Origin: Paenibacillus jilunlii
GTDB taxonomy: Bacteria > Bacillota > Bacilli > Paenibacillales > Paenibacillaceae
Direction of reading: 5' to 3'
Assembly (NCBI RefSeq): GCF_900102965.1
Contig: NZ_FNGM01000018.1
Span: forward strand, 1-64,000
Length of the DNA stretch: 64,000 nucleotides
In this document: in pieces, positions 9,403 through 19,331 of the stretch
Layout: every line of letters begins with the position of its first letter
Position numbering within the stretch: the stretch's first letter is position 1
Position numbers and translations under genes: made by a program
The notes under the pieces: model-generated
Databases searched by the model: none
Told to the model about the DNA's origin: nothing
What the model saw: the letters and a program-made list of their open reading frames with translations, nothing else

Positions 9403-10956
9403 TCAATTATTTTTGCGGAAGGAACTTGGGGAGGTCCCGACATATTTACGGAACTTGGCGTTGAAATAATCAGAGTTCATGTAGCCAACCTTCTCGGCCA
9501 CTTCATACACCTTCATCCCTTGCGCCAAAAACTCTTTGGCTTTCTCAATCCGCACCTTATCCAAGTATGTGTTGAAATACTCGCCGGTGGTATTCTTGAA
9601 CATCTTGCCCAGATAGGCACTGTTATAACTGAACAGCTCGGATAACGTCTCCAGCTTCAGGTTCTCGTTATACCTGCGCTGGATCAACTCCGTAATTTTC
9701 TTGATTTCGTTCCCCTTGACGCCGCTGGTCATCTGCCCTGCGATCTCAGCCAGAAAGGCAACGGATTGCTCCTGAAGATCCTCAAGATAGCGGCTCTGGT
9801 ATAGCTCTCCAATCGGCGGAAAGTGCTTGGCTGTATTATTGCGGATCTCCGGATATACCGGCTCCAGCCTGGCTAACACCGTGCTGAGAATCCGCACGAA
9901 GGTGTCTTTGATCTGCTGCTCCTCTCCGCCAGAAGCGATCAGTTCGGCGCTGACCGCCTGTACCAGCGGCTCAATGGCCGCGCGGCTTCCGGTTTCGACG
10001 GCCAGCAGCAGGCGGCTCTCCGCATCCGTCCCCTGCTCTGTATCCGCTTCCCCGGAACCAGAGAGCAACATGCCTGATGGATCTGCAGTGATCATTATCC
10101 CTTTGCGGTAAAAGAAGGCCCGCCGCAATAATTCACGCGCCTTATTGAACGATTCCGCTGCCTCTCCGGGCCGGGGAACCGCCCCGCCCGCAGCAGCGGT
10201 GAAGTTGAACCCGCATGGGCAGATTAGCCCGGCGAGCTCTTCCATCAGGTGCTCCCGGCACAGCCCATCCTGCAGCGGCTCCTTCAGCAGCAGGCCGATA
10301 TACGGCGGCAGCGTAAAAAACAGCCGGTCTTCACTCCCGGCGAAATGCTGCTCCACAGCAGCAATGATCTTCCGCTCTTCGTCTTCGGTGGCATGGGCAG
10401 GCGCAAGCAGCTCTATCAGAACCACCTCCACACGGTCGGGCGCCAAACCAAGCGCAGCGGCCTGCTTGCCCGGATCATCCTCTCCGGACTCATCTGCCGA
10501 AGGCTGCAGCAATGCACGCAGCAGACTCTCCCGGTTGCGGGTGGGCTCCTCTTCGTTCCAGCGGCTGAAACGGTCTTCCCTGTCAATGGTTTCCCGCAGC
10601 TCTTCCAGGAGAGAGATCATCTCCTCCTCATTTACCGGTTTTAGCAAATACCCGTCGATCCGGTAGCCAATCGCCCGCTTCGCATAATCAAAATCGGCAT
10701 GCCCGCTTAAGATCAGCACATGGCTTGTCGAGCCTTCGTTCCGAAGCTCGCCGATCAGCTCCAGCCCGTCCATTCCGGGCATGCGGATATCCACCACAAT
10801 CAGCTCGGGATAATGGATATGGTATTTTTCAAGGGCCTGCAAGCCATTAGCCGCCGTAGCCACTACCGTAAATCCCAGCTGTTCCCATGGAATCAATGCT
10901 CTCAGGCCTTCACGCAGCTTTGGCTCATCATCCACAATCAGTACTTTAATCATCAT
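9403..10956 (-). CDS. Response regulator with AraC-type output (YesN-like)
   Basis: 517 residues. The receiver domain (residues 1-125) shows the acidic pair Asp10/Glu11, the phosphoacceptor Asp56 in LIVVDIRMPGMDG and the Lys in LLKPVNEEE. A long middle section is poorly conserved. The C-terminal 100 residues form an AraC/XylS double helix-turn-helix (NLKLETLSELFSYNSAYLGK, then VYEVAEKVGYMNSDYFNAKF). Its start codon overlaps the kinase stop by four bases (ATGA), so the two are translationally coupled. By position it probably activates the sugar transporter and GH95 operon. Confidence 0.93.
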   Translation of the reverse strand: MMIKVLIVDDEPKLREGLRALIPWEQLGFTVVATAANGLQALEKYHIHYPELIVVDIRMPGMDGLELIGELRNEGSTSHVLILSGHADFDYAKRAIGYRIDGYLLKPVNEEEMISLLEELRETIDREDRFSRWNEEEPTRNRESLLRALLQPSADESGEDDPGKQAAALGLAPDRVEVVLIELLAPAHATEDEERKIIAAVEQHFAGSEDRLFFTLPPYIGLLLKEPLQDGLCREHLMEELAGLICPCGFNFTAAAGGAVPRPGEAAESFNKARELLRRAFFYRKGIMITADPSGMLLSGSGEADTEQGTDAESRLLLAVETGSRAAIEPLVQAVSAELIASGGEEQQIKDTFVRILSTVLARLEPVYPEIRNNTAKHFPPIGELYQSRYLEDLQEQSVAFLAEIAGQMTSGVKGNEIKKITELIQRRYNENLKLETLSELFSYNSAYLGKMFKNTTGEYFNTYLDKVRIEKAKEFLAQGMKVYEVAEKVGYMNSDYFNAKFRKYVGTSPSSFRKNN

Positions 10957-12737
10957 TTTGCAACCTCCATTGGGATGCGGAAAGAGATCCTGGTTCCTTC
11001 GTTCGGAGGGCTCTCGATCGTCAGTCCATACTTCTCACCATAGGACAGTTTTAAGCGGTCATGCACATTGCGCAGACCAATCCTGGCCCCTTCCTGCTCC
11101 TCCTGAGTCTCCAGCGTAATTCGTATCTGCTCCAGCCTGTCCCGGGTAATTCCTGCTCCGTTATCCGTAATCGTAAATATGGCATGATCCTGCTCATACC
11201 GGATTTCCACTGTCACCACTGCCCCTTCCAGGGTGTTGTCCAATCCATGAATGACCGCATTCTCCACAAGCGGCTGAATGATCAGCGGCGGCATGGAGAG
11301 AGACTCTACGGCGGGATCGACGATAAAATGATATTTTAACCGCTCTTCATAGCGGAATTGCTGAATCTCCAGATAACATCTGACCATATCCAGCTCCTGC
11401 TTCAGTGTAACCTTGCTGCGCCCGACCTCAAGGCTGCTTCGCATCATTTGGCCGAGCAGGCGGACAACTCTGGCAATTTCCTGCTGGTTCTTCATGTGGG
11501 CTTCCATACGGATCGACTCCAGCGCATTGAATAGAAAATGGGGGTTGATCTGGCTCGCCAGCATTTTGAAGCGGATATCGTTCTGCTTCTGCTGCAGCAG
11601 GCTGTTCTGCTCATTGGATACCTGCACCTCAAGCATCAGATCATGGATGCTGCGCACCATGGAATTGAACTGCCGCGCGAGCAGCGCAATCTCATCTTTG
11701 CCGTCGATTTGCAGTGCTGTGTCAAAATCCCCGGTGCCCACCCGGTTGATATGCTTGCTGAGATGCAGCAGACGCCGGGAGAAGAGCGAAGAAAAGCTGA
11801 AAATCAGCAGGAAAGCCAATGCTACGCTGATGGTGATGACCGAAAGCGCCAGCCTGATGATCCGGTTGGGTTCTTTGACAATGCTGTCAATGGAAAAAAC
11901 TGAGATGACCCGCAGCGCGTTGCGGCTGGCTTGCGGATTCAGCTCATCAATAACAATTTGGGACGGCTCCCCATCCACTACTGCCTCATAGCTGCCGCTC
12001 CCCTGCCCCAGCAGTTTGGTATCAAATGAGATATCGGCCAATGTCTTGCCTTCCCTTTCTTTCCGGTTTGAGGCAATAATATTGTTCTGGTCATCCACAA
12101 TCATCGTATCAAATGATTCCTGGTTCAAAATCGCCGTCAGCTTGCTGCTGTTGACATTGATGACCAGCATTCCGGTCTTGCTGGACCCCTCCAGCTCTAT
12201 TTTGCGGACAAGACTTAAATACTTATGATGATCCCGCTCGTCTTCAATATATTCCCAGCCGACCATCCCCTCATACCGCTGTGCGCGCTGATACCACTCG
12301 CTCTCTTTAATCGCCGGAGAAGGGTTAATCAGTTCCCAGTTATTAAGCAGTGAAGCGTTGTCCGTATATAGACGAATATTGCTGATCTCCGTGTACAGCC
12401 GTAAGTATTCCCGCACATCTGTATAGTCCTGGTAAGCCTTCACCACTTCATAAACACTCTCATATTTCCGGACCGCCAGTCTTTTCAGCCGGGTATCGTT
12501 GTTGAGCCGGTAGGAAATATCCTGGGAGACACCAATAACCTCCTCCGTTCTTTTGCGGACCCGGTCTACGTTAGTGGAGGCTTGCTCCAAGGCATTGTCA
12601 AAGGCCATCGTCCTCATCTCAAAAGTCAGATACCCACCTACCAGCAGCACGGGCAGCAAGGTCACCCCCAAAAAGGCAAGCAGCAGCTTATTACGGATTT
12701 TTATATCATTCATCAATTTGACGAACCAGCGAAACAT
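10953..12737 (-). CDS. Membrane sensor histidine kinase (YesM-like)
   Basis: 594 residues. There is a membrane segment near residues 18-38, an extracellular sensor region of about 250 residues, a second membrane segment near 290-312, and a HAMP domain containing RVGTGDFDTALQIDGKDEIA. The His_kinase domain of the LytS/YesM class follows, with the phosphoacceptor in SQINPHFLFNALE. The C-terminal ATPase has NAVIHGLD and GIGLRNVHDRL-type motifs. It senses an extracellular signal, probably a glycan or the liganded binding protein, and phosphorylates the coupled AraC-type regulator. GGGGAGG precedes the ATG. Confidence 0.93.
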   Translation of the reverse strand: MFRWFVKLMNDIKIRNKLLLAFLGVTLLPVLLVGGYLTFEMRTMAFDNALEQASTNVDRVRKRTEEVIGVSQDISYRLNNDTRLKRLAVRKYESVYEVVKAYQDYTDVREYLRLYTEISNIRLYTDNASLLNNWELINPSPAIKESEWYQRAQRYEGMVGWEYIEDERDHHKYLSLVRKIELEGSSKTGMLVINVNSSKLTAILNQESFDTMIVDDQNNIIASNRKEREGKTLADISFDTKLLGQGSGSYEAVVDGEPSQIVIDELNPQASRNALRVISVFSIDSIVKEPNRIIRLALSVITISVALAFLLIFSFSSLFSRRLLHLSKHINRVGTGDFDTALQIDGKDEIALLARQFNSMVRSIHDLMLEVQVSNEQNSLLQQKQNDIRFKMLASQINPHFLFNALESIRMEAHMKNQQEIARVVRLLGQMMRSSLEVGRSKVTLKQELDMVRCYLEIQQFRYEERLKYHFIVDPAVESLSMPPLIIQPLVENAVIHGLDNTLEGAVVTVEIRYEQDHAIFTITDNGAGITRDRLEQIRITLETQEEQEGARIGLRNVHDRLKLSYGEKYGLTIESPPNEGTRISFRIPMEVAK

Positions 12738-12826
12738 GGCTTTACGCCTCCCCTGACCCTCTTTTTCCCGGTAAGGCTACTCCCTTGGAATACACATACA
12801 TTACAGAAATTCGATGAAAACGGCAA

Positions 12827-12856
12827 CAAAAAGCCCTCCGCGCGTAGCGAAAGGCT
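12827..12856 (-). terminator. Terminator after xylB
   Basis: On the minus strand AGCCTTTCGC pairs with GCGGAGGGCT (ten pairs including G-T) around a five-base loop, followed by TTTTTG. It lies about 40 bases past the xylB stop. Confidence 0.75.
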
Positions 12857-12897
12857 CTTGGGGATAAAGTGAAGCAGCCATTACAGCACGCGGGAAA

Positions 12898-14394
12898 CTA
12901 TTTCCGGTAAGCCGCCAGTTTGTCGTTTAGTTCACGGGTTTGGCCGTATACCTGCTGATAGAGATGAAACAATCCGTCATAGACTTCAGCCTGCTGCGCA
13001 TTGGGTTTGTACACTTCCGCAGTACGGATGAAGGCTTCTGCGCATTCACTCAGGGAGGCAAACCAGCCGCTGCCGTAAGCTGCAAGCATTGCCGCACCCA
13101 TAGCCGGTCCCTGCTCGCTCTCCAGCTTGATGATCGAGGCATTGAAGATATCCGCCTGCATCTGCAGCCAGGCTTCATTTTTGGCACCGCCGCCGATGGC
13201 TACCACTTCGGTAATTTCCTTGCCGGAATCACGCACGATATCAATAGATTCACGCAGCGAGAACGTAATCCCTTCCAGCACCGAACGGGTGAAGTGGGCC
13301 AGCGTATGGCCGGCATCTATGCCGGTAAAGCTGCCGCGGATATTCGGGTCCGGATGCGGGGTGCGTTCACCGACAATATACGGCGTGAACAACAGGCCGC
13401 CGCTGCCGGCCGGAATGGAATCTACGCCTTGAAGCAGCTCATCAAAGCTTTTGTCCCCGGCAAAGGTTTCCTTGAACCAGGTAAGGCTGTAACCGGCAGC
13501 CAGCGTAACACCCATAATATAATAGGCATCCTTCTCCCCGTGGTTGAAGAAGTGCACCTTCCCTTCAAGGTTCAGGTCCTTATTGCTCTCATAAGACAGC
13601 ACCACACCGGAGGTGCCGATGCTGCACATGGTCCGGCCTTCGCCAAGAATACCGGCACCCAGTGCGCCGCAAGCGTTGTCTGCGCCGCCGGCGAACACTT
13701 TGGTAGAAGGCAGCAAGCCGGAGGCTTCGGCAATCTCGGGCAGCAGGGTGCCGGTCAGATCAAATGATTCCACAAGCTTCGGACAGAGTGTGACAGGCAA
13801 CCCGAAGGCCTCTGCAATTTCCGCACTCCAGGTTTTGGCGCCCACATCCAGCAGCAGCGTGCCTGCCGCATCGGAATAATCCATGGCATAGTCACCCGTC
13901 AGCCGGTAGCGCACATAATCCTTCGGCAGCAGGAACAGCTCAGCCTGTGCCAGCACCTCAGGCTCATTCTCCTGCACCCACAGAATCTTAGGCAGCGTGA
14001 AGCCTTCCAGTGCACGGTTTCTGGCAATCTCAATCAGCTTGCTGCCAAGTGTCTTCTCAATCTTCCGGCACTGCGCCGTAGTCCGGGTATCGTTCCAGAG
14101 AATGGCTGGGCGCAGCGGTTTGCCTTCGCGGTCCACCAGCACCAGCCCGTGCATCTGTCCGGAAAAGCTGATGCCGTCTACCTGTGAAGGGTCCACACCT
14201 GATACTTCGATCAGACGGCGCAAGCTGACCAGCGTGCCCTGTACCCAATCCTCAGGATTCTGCTCGCTCCAGTTCGGCTGCGGGCGGCTTAAGGGATACG
14301 ATTCGGAATGCTCAAAGGCCACCTTTCCCTGCGGATCTACCAATACTGTCTTTACCGCACTGGTCCCAAGATCAACGCCGATTACATATTTCAT
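12898..14394 (-). CDS. xylB: Xylulokinase
   Basis: 498 residues, the normal length. FGGY-family ATPase: MKYVIGVDLGTSAVKTVLVD opens the first phosphate-binding fold, GISFSGQMHGLVL is the sugar-binding segment, and GGGAKNEAWLQMQADIF lies in the C-terminal domain. It phosphorylates D-xylulose to D-xylulose 5-phosphate for the pentose phosphate pathway. The start is set by TAGGAGG six bases before the ATG at 14394; the longer open frame lacks a site. xylA lies upstream in the same direction but has its own terminator, so xylB depends on read-through or a promoter within the repeat-containing leader. Confidence 0.96.
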   Translation of the reverse strand: MKYVIGVDLGTSAVKTVLVDPQGKVAFEHSESYPLSRPQPNWSEQNPEDWVQGTLVSLRRLIEVSGVDPSQVDGISFSGQMHGLVLVDREGKPLRPAILWNDTRTTAQCRKIEKTLGSKLIEIARNRALEGFTLPKILWVQENEPEVLAQAELFLLPKDYVRYRLTGDYAMDYSDAAGTLLLDVGAKTWSAEIAEAFGLPVTLCPKLVESFDLTGTLLPEIAEASGLLPSTKVFAGGADNACGALGAGILGEGRTMCSIGTSGVVLSYESNKDLNLEGKVHFFNHGEKDAYYIMGVTLAAGYSLTWFKETFAGDKSFDELLQGVDSIPAGSGGLLFTPYIVGERTPHPDPNIRGSFTGIDAGHTLAHFTRSVLEGITFSLRESIDIVRDSGKEITEVVAIGGGAKNEAWLQMQADIFNASIIKLESEQGPAMGAAMLAAYGSGWFASLSECAEAFIRTAEVYKPNAQQAEVYDGLFHLYQQVYGQTRELNDKLAAYRK

Positions 14395-14402
14395 AGTTAT
14401 CC

Positions 14403-14470
14403 TCCTAAAAGTTTTGCGAGCTTCTGCTCCCTGAAATGACTCCAAGCAAAACTCGCTTCGTAAGCATTTG
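14403..14470 (-). repeat. Leader repeat abutting the xylB ribosome binding site
   Basis: On the minus strand the segment contains GCTTACGAAGCGAGTTTTGC, and later GCTCGCAAAACTTTTAGGAGG, which runs straight into the ribosome binding site. AGTTTTGC and GCAAAACT can pair. Two related copies sit in the same position before the glutaredoxin gene (19645-19770). Confidence 0.65.
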
Positions 14471-14504
14471 CTTAGTTATATGAAGCATTGCCTCTCTATT
14501 CGTC

Positions 14505-14542
14505 AAAAAAGGGCTGCCGAAGAATGCTCTCTTCAGCAACCC
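14505..14542 (-). terminator. Terminator between xylA and xylB
   Basis: GGGTTGCTGAAGA and TCTTCGGCAGCCC arms (one mismatch) are followed by TTTTTT on the minus strand, about 40 bases after the xylA stop. Confidence 0.85.
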
Positions 14543-14583
14543 CCGCCCGCGTTAATCGTTCAGGCTTGACCTAAGTCCCACTC

Positions 14584-15903
14584 TTATTGCTCAGCAAGGA
14601 TATATTGGTTGAGTGTAGCTCTCAGCAGTTCTTGACGTCCCGACTCATTCTTGCGCGGATTCTCATTGTTCAGCGCGTAGTCAGCCAGTGAAGCCAGAGT
14701 GGCTTTGCCGGATACGATGTCAGCGCCAACGCCTTCAGTGAAGCTGCTGTAGCGTTTATCGATGAAGTTCTCAAATACGCGGTCTTCAAGCAGCTTGGCA
14801 GCCACTTTCAGGCCTTTGGCATAAATGTCCATACCGGAGATGTGCGCCAGGAACAGATCCTCAGGCTCAAAGGAAGGACGGCGTACTTTGGAGTCGAAGT
14901 TGATTCCGCCTTTGCCAAGCCCATCGTTCTTCAACACTTCATACAGCGTCAGGGTAGCATCATAAATGCTTGCAGGGAATTCATCGGTATCCCAGCCGAG
15001 CAATGGATCGCCCTGGTTGGCATCCAGGGATCCCAGCATGCCGTTGATGCGGGCTACGCGCAGCTCATGCTCGAAAGTATGGCCGGCAAGTGTCGCATGG
15101 TTGGCTTCAAGGTTCAGCTTGAAGTGCTTGTCGAGATTATATTTCTGCAGGAACGCAATCGTTGTTGCTGCATCGAAGTCATATTGGTGTTTGGTAGGCT
15201 CTTTTGGTTTAGGTTCGATCAGGAATTGGCCGTCGAAGCCGATTTCCTTGGCATAATCTACAGCCATGCTGAACAGGCGGGCAATGTTGTCCTGTTCAAG
15301 GCTCATATCGGTATTGAGCAGTGTTTCGTAGCCTTCACGTCCGCCCCAGAATACATAGTTGTCTGCGCCCAGACGTTTACCCACTTCCAGGCCTTTCTTC
15401 ACTTGTGCAGCAGCGTGTGCGTATACATCAGCATTGCAGGTGGAGCCTGCACCGTGCATGTAGCGCGGATTGGTGAACATGTTGGCAGTGTTCCACAGCA
15501 ATTTTTTGCCGGAAGCCTTCATGCCTTGTTCAAGGATATCTACGATAGTATCGATGTTGCTGTAGAATTCACGCAAAGATGCGCCTTCAGGAGCGATGTC
15601 CACATCATGGAAGCAGTAGTAATGAAGGTCCATCTTCTCCATGAATTCAAAAGCTGCTTCTGCACGGGCTTTCGCTTTGTCCAAAGTGCCGAGCTTATCC
15701 CAAGTGCGGACTGCAGTTTCTGCGCCGAACGGATCGGAACCGCCAGCGGTTAGTGTATGCCAATAAGCCATTGCAAACTTCAGGTGCTCTTCCATCGTTT
15801 TGCCGGCTACGATTTCTTTCGGGTTGTAGAATTTGAATGCATAAGGGTTGGTGGAACGGCTTCCCTCGTAAGAGATCTTGCCTACTGATTCAAAATAAGC
15901 CAT
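14584..15903 (-). CDS. xylA: Xylose isomerase
   Basis: 439 residues, a class II (long) xylose isomerase. It converts D-xylose to D-xylulose with two divalent metal ions. Visible signatures are [11 protein letters not shown] (His99, Asp100, Asp102), [17 protein letters not shown], the metal ligand segment [27 protein letters not shown] and [17 protein letters not shown]. The start is the ATG at 15903, with GGAGG eight bases upstream; the longer open frame has no site. The upstream region has a palindromic XylR-type operator and a cre-like site. Together with xylB and the divergent xylR it makes a standard xylose module, with no xylose transporter in the window. Confidence 0.97.
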   Translation of the reverse strand: MAYFESVGKISYEGSRSTNPYAFKFYNPKEIVAGKTMEEHLKFAMAYWHTLTAGGSDPFGAETAVRTWDKLGTLDKAKARAEAAFEFMEKMDLHYYCFHDVDIAPEGASLREFYSNIDTIVDILEQGMKASGKKLLWNTANMFTNPRYMHGAGSTCNADVYAHAAAQVKKGLEVGKRLGADNYVFWGGREGYETLLNTDMSLEQDNIARLFSMAVDYAKEIGFDGQFLIEPKPKEPTKHQYDFDAATTIAFLQKYNLDKHFKLNLEANHATLAGHTFEHELRVARINGMLGSLDANQGDPLLGWDTDEFPASIYDATLTLYEVLKNDGLGKGGINFDSKVRRPSFEPEDLFLAHISGMDIYAKGLKVAAKLLEDRVFENFIDKRYSSFTEGVGADIVSGKATLASLADYALNNENPRKNESGRQELLRATLNQYILAEQ

Positions 15904-15934
15904 TGTGTTATCCTCCTCGATATTTTGCTTCGCC

Positions 15935-15948
15935 CGCAAGCGTTTACA
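15935..15948 (-). promoter_or_regulatory. cre-like site in the xylA leader
   Basis: On the minus strand TGTAAACGCTTGCG matches 13 of 14 positions of the CcpA consensus. It lies 32 bases before the xylA start, so it could act as a roadblock as well as at the promoter. Confidence 0.7.
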
Positions 15949-15972
15949 GCATCATCTTAACACATCTTTTTG

Positions 15973-15997
15973 ACTTTGTATATTGGTTAAACAAAGT
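15973..15997. promoter_or_regulatory. xylO: Probable XylR operator
   Basis: ACTTTGT and ACAAAGT are perfect inverted arms separated by 11 bases, with TTTGTTTAACC on the minus strand. This resembles xyl operators of Bacillus. It lies between xylA and xylR, and a candidate TTGCAA...TATACA promoter for xylA overlaps it. Confidence 0.75.
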
Positions 15998-16222
15998 TTT
16001 TTTGCAACTTTATTTTCAGCTGGTATGACCTCCGGCCAGTTCCTTCAATTACGCAATTCTCTCTTCAGACTGCCTGCTAATCATGAACATAAAGTACCCC
16101 TGAGCACCGCTCGCTATGCGTCTGCTGCAACAAGACTTGCAGTCCGGCGGCTGGTAGACTCTCAATTGTGCTTCTCCCTCACCGTGTCCAGTTACGGAAC
16201 CCTTGCAGATTAAAGATGCCTA

Positions 16223-16450
16223 TATATAGATTGAACTTGTAAATTCGATGAAGCGGGCAGTCATCAAAGTGGGAAAAAGGTTCACTAAGCAGACTTATTC
16301 GGCTTATGGAGGATACTATGTGGGAAAAAGTACCTCTAATCCGGCTGAAAGCGGCCATATGGGATGAATAAGCCTGAATTAGGTGTACAAAATCCCACTA
16401 AACCCTTCAGTAGCCAGGATTTCAGCGAATTAGTTTTACTTTTTCCACTT
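16223..16450 (+). repeat. 228-bp dispersed repeat, copy 1
   Basis: It starts TATATAGATTGAACTTGTAA and ends CTTTTTCCACTT, and contains internal GTGGGAAAAAG boxes and AATCCGGCTGAAAGCGGCCA. Copy 2 at 19772-19999 has exactly the same length and, by eye, about 85% identity without net gaps. It fills most of the gap between the xyl operator and xylR. The rest of the 15904-16604 gap (16020-16222 and 16451-16590) shows nothing I recognise. Confidence 0.85.
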
Positions 16451-16604
16451 AGCCTCAGCTCCTTCTGAGCTTCATTGCGTTCACAAGCCTTCAAGTTCAC
16501 TATTTCAATTCATATAGCGCTTGCCTGTTGCATTTTGCCGAACATCACACTAGACTAAGTGGCATACTGTACATGAGAACGTTGCCAAGAAGGAAGTGTA
16601 ATAC

Positions 16605-17765
16605 GTGAAGGTTACCGGTGATCAGGCCCTGGTCAAAAAAATCAACAAATCGATTATTTTACATACGATTCGCAAGCACTCTCCGGTATCCCGGGCCCGG
16701 GTATCCGAAATGACGGGGCTGAACAAGGCCACCGTCTCCAATCTCGTCGCTGAGCTTTGCGGACAGGAGCTGGTTACCGAGGCCGGACCGGGAGAATCGA
16801 GCGGCGGCCGCAAGCCGCTGATGCTGCATTTCAACAGCATGGCGGGCAGTGTAATCGGCATCGAGCTGCAGGTGAAGCAGTTGAAGGCAGTGCTGTGCGA
16901 TTTGGGGGGCAGCACTCTTCTGGAATTGGACTGCCCGCTGGAAGTCCACGATCTGCCTTATGTCCTGGAGAAAATGAAGGGGATTATTTCAGCGCTGATT
17001 GCATCCGCTCCCTCCTCGCCTTACGGCATTGTTGGGATTGGGGTAGGTGTGCCGGGAATGGTTGATGAGCACGGCATGGTGCTGTTCGCGCCCAATCTGG
17101 GCTGGGAAATGGTTGATCTGCGGGCCATTCTGGAGCAGTCATTCGCGGTCCCGGTCACCATTGACAACGAGGCTAACGCGGGAGCACAAGGGGAACTGAA
17201 TTTCGGCGCAGCGCGCGATGTGCGCCATCTGCTCTACATCAGTGCAGGTTCGGGGATTGGTTCTGGAATTATTATTGGCGGAGAGCTGTACAAGGGGGCA
17301 CGGGGCTATGCCGGGGAGACCGGCCATATGACCATAGAGGCCGAAGGGAAACCCTGCAGCTGCGGCAGCCGGGGATGCTGGGAGCTATACGCCTCGGAGA
17401 GAACCTATGACAATCCCGGGCTGGCTCTCCCCGCCCGCAGTACAACCGAGCTGGTCCGGTATGCACGCGAGGGACAGGAGGACACGCTGCGCCATTTCAC
17501 AACCATCGGTGAATATCTCGGTATTGGGGTAACCAATCTGATCAATAGCTTCAACCCCGAGCTGATTGTGATCGGCGGTGCCCTGTCCGAAGCCGAGCCT
17601 TGGCTCGGCGAGCCACTGCGCAGAGTGGTTGCCGAGCGGACGCTTCCATATCATAAACAGCAGCTCGAAATCACCTTCTCCCGGCTGGGGAGCCGGGGAA
17701 CCATGATTGGGGCAGGCTTTTCGGCAGTGATGCATTTCCTTGGGAACATCCGCGTGACGCTCTAG
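16605..17765 (+). CDS. xylR: Xylose-responsive repressor, ROK family
   Basis: 386 residues from a GTG start with AAGGAAG eight bases upstream. The N-terminal winged helix-turn-helix covers SPVSRARVSEMTGLNKATVS. The ROK domain carries the sugar and phosphate segments GIGVGVPGMVD, IDNEANAGAQGELNFGAARD and SAGSGIGSGIIIGGELYKGA, and the zinc motif CSCGSRGCWE. It is the xylose-sensing repressor of the divergent xylA/xylB genes and probably binds the palindrome at 15973-15997. It is separated from xylA by about 700 bases containing a dispersed repeat, longer than usual. Confidence 0.93.
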   Translation: MKVTGDQALVKKINKSIILHTIRKHSPVSRARVSEMTGLNKATVSNLVAELCGQELVTEAGPGESSGGRKPLMLHFNSMAGSVIGIELQVKQLKAVLCDLGGSTLLELDCPLEVHDLPYVLEKMKGIISALIASAPSSPYGIVGIGVGVPGMVDEHGMVLFAPNLGWEMVDLRAILEQSFAVPVTIDNEANAGAQGELNFGAARDVRHLLYISAGSGIGSGIIIGGELYKGARGYAGETGHMTIEAEGKPCSCGSRGCWELYASERTYDNPGLALPARSTTELVRYAREGQEDTLRHFTTIGEYLGIGVTNLINSFNPELIVIGGALSEAEPWLGEPLRRVVAERTLPYHKQQLEITFSRLGSRGTMIGAGFSAVMHFLGNIRVTL

Positions 17766-17895
17766 AGCAAATTGACGTAAATTCGCCGCAATTACGGAAG
17801 AATCAGGTACAGTCAAAGGAAGATCAATCCTATATAATAAGGGATAAAAGTGTGATAAATGTCACCATACCCCTTTTTCTGAACGGAGAGAGTCC

Positions 17896-18090
17896 ATGAC
17901 CTATGTTGATACGTCTGATATTTCGGCGCAGATGTTCATCACTGTGCTGCTGCTGCTGCTCATCATCGCTCCACTCATCAGCCTCGGCGTTCTCCGGCTG
18001 TTCCAGTCGAGGAAGAAATCGGGACTGCTGCTCATTGCCGGCGGAATTGCCGTGTATGCCCTTTTTCAAATCATTATGTACTTTACTTAA
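17896..18090 (+). CDS. Small two-span membrane protein
   Basis: 64 residues. Hydrophobic segments at about 14-34 and 43-62 are separated by a basic loop (RLFQSRKKSG). GGAGAG lies six bases before the ATG. I do not recognise the family. It follows xylR at a distance of 130 bases on the same strand and is followed by the first 51-bp array. Length, hydrophobicity and ribosome site support a real gene, but no function can be given. Confidence 0.65.
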   Translation: MTYVDTSDISAQMFITVLLLLLIIAPLISLGVLRLFQSRKKSGLLLIAGGIAVYALFQIIMYFT

Positions 18091-18199
18091 GCTTGCAAAT
18101 ACATCACCTATGCACAAATAGACCGAAGCCCAACGCTTCAGTCAAAAGGTCTGGGCAGCAAGGGCGCAAGGCTTCAGCACCACTGAGGCTGACGGCTCC

Positions 18200-18477
18200 A
18201 ACAACGGCAGTTTTGCCGTTGTTTCAGAGCTTACCTGCCGACGGGGCTCCAACAACGGCAGTTTTGCCGTTATTTCGGAGCTTACCTGCCGACGGGGCTC
18301 CAACAACGGCAGTTTTGCCGTTGTTTCAGAGCTTACCTGTCGACGGGGCTCCAACAACGGCAGTTTTGCCGTTATTTCGGAGCTTACCTGCCGACGGGGC
18401 TCCAACAACGGCAGTTTTGCCGTTGTTTCAGAGCTTACCTGTCGCCGGGGTCCCAACAACGGCAGTTTTGCCGTTAT
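18200..18477. repeat. Array 1: six copies of a 51-bp palindromic unit
   Basis: The core AACAACGGCA-GTTT-TGCCGTT begins at 18200, 18251, 18302, 18353, 18404 and 18455, an exact 51-base period. Each core is a hairpin with arms of up to ten bases. Copies alternate between GTTGTTTCAGAGC and GTTATTTCGGAGC after the core, so the higher-order period is 102 bases. The gap 18091-18815 holds no gene. The 51-base period is divisible by three and opens false frames on both strands. Confidence 0.95.
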
Positions 18478-18815
18478 GTTCAAAAGATGCTTATCCCGTT
18501 GCGCAGGTGATGCGGACAAGAGATCCGTTATTGAGGCCAATCAGGCGATTCAGCAGCTCAACCGGACACAGAATCCGCTAAATGACCAATTCTGCCTCAT
18601 TCTATCTTGAATCAATGATATAACGAGTCCGAATTATTACGGAAACTCCGGGAACTCAGCTTTTTCACAAAATAATGTCTTCTCTGTCCGCTTCCACTCC
18701 GCAGCTGTCTCCATTCCTCATCCCGGCGATGAGCACCGGCCAAGTTTGCAATCCTATGACAATTAATGTTCACAACGGTAAGAGTACAGAGTATATAAAA
18801 CTTAACTACATGAAA

Positions 18816-19256
18816 TCAAAGCGCATATTCCGCTTGGCTGCTGACCGGCAGAACACAGTTGAAGCGCTCCACGCCCGGATATTTTTCGCCGAGGCTGGTG
18901 ACCACAAATCCGCTTTTTCTGTAAAAGCCCACGCCATCAAGGTCCGTTTCCGCCCGCAGCATATCATTCCCTTTGCATCTTCGGAGCTCTTCAACCATCG
19001 CCCGGCCAATCCCCCGGCCCCGCAAGCGCGCTTGTACGGCTATATGCAGGAGTTCCATCGCCTCTCCCGGTTCATGAAGGATGCCAACCACACCGGCCAA
19101 TTCGCCATTTACAAAGGTGCCCAGCAAATCCCGGGAGCCCCCGGTAAGATACCGGTCCACTTCTTCTGCGACCTCTGCCGCCCCGGCGCACATACACTCT
19201 GCCAGCAGCCGTTCTACCGCATCTCTGTCCCAATAATTCTTTAAGCTCATTAACAA
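18816..19256 (-). CDS. GNAT-family N-acetyltransferase
   Basis: 146 residues. The acetyl-CoA binding signature is LLHIAVQARLRGRGIGRAMV (Q/RxxGxG/A) near residues 68-87, followed by LRAETDLDGVGFYRKSGFVV, which is typical of the last strand and helix of the fold. The best-placed start is a TTG at 19256, nine bases after AAAGGAG; the ATG two codons later is the alternative. The substrate is unknown. It follows the glutaredoxin-like gene on the same strand, but a terminator lies between. Confidence 0.85.
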   Translation of the reverse strand: MLMSLKNYWDRDAVERLLAECMCAGAAEVAEEVDRYLTGGSRDLLGTFVNGELAGVVGILHEPGEAMELLHIAVQARLRGRGIGRAMVEELRRCKGNDMLRAETDLDGVGFYRKSGFVVTSLGEKYPGVERFNCVLPVSSQAEYAL

Positions 19257-19331
19257 GTGTCCCAGCTCCTTTCAGCAAAAATACAAGGAATACTAAACAG
19301 CATGAAGCAATCCGCTTCTTATATTTTGAGA

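Noticed and set aside
12898-14445. Longer xylB start at 14445
   Set aside because: The extra residues have no ribosome site and run through the leader repeat, while AGGAGG fits the ATG at 14394.
18200-18477. CRISPR-like regular repeats
   Set aside because: The spacers are near-identical, the repeat is a perfect hairpin, and no cas genes are present. The same applies to the array at 33136.
18093-18581. Open frames of 162 and 132 residues on opposite strands across array 1
   Set aside because: They arise because the 51-base period is divisible by three. There is no ribosome site and the peptide is a plain repeat. The same holds for the frames over array 2.
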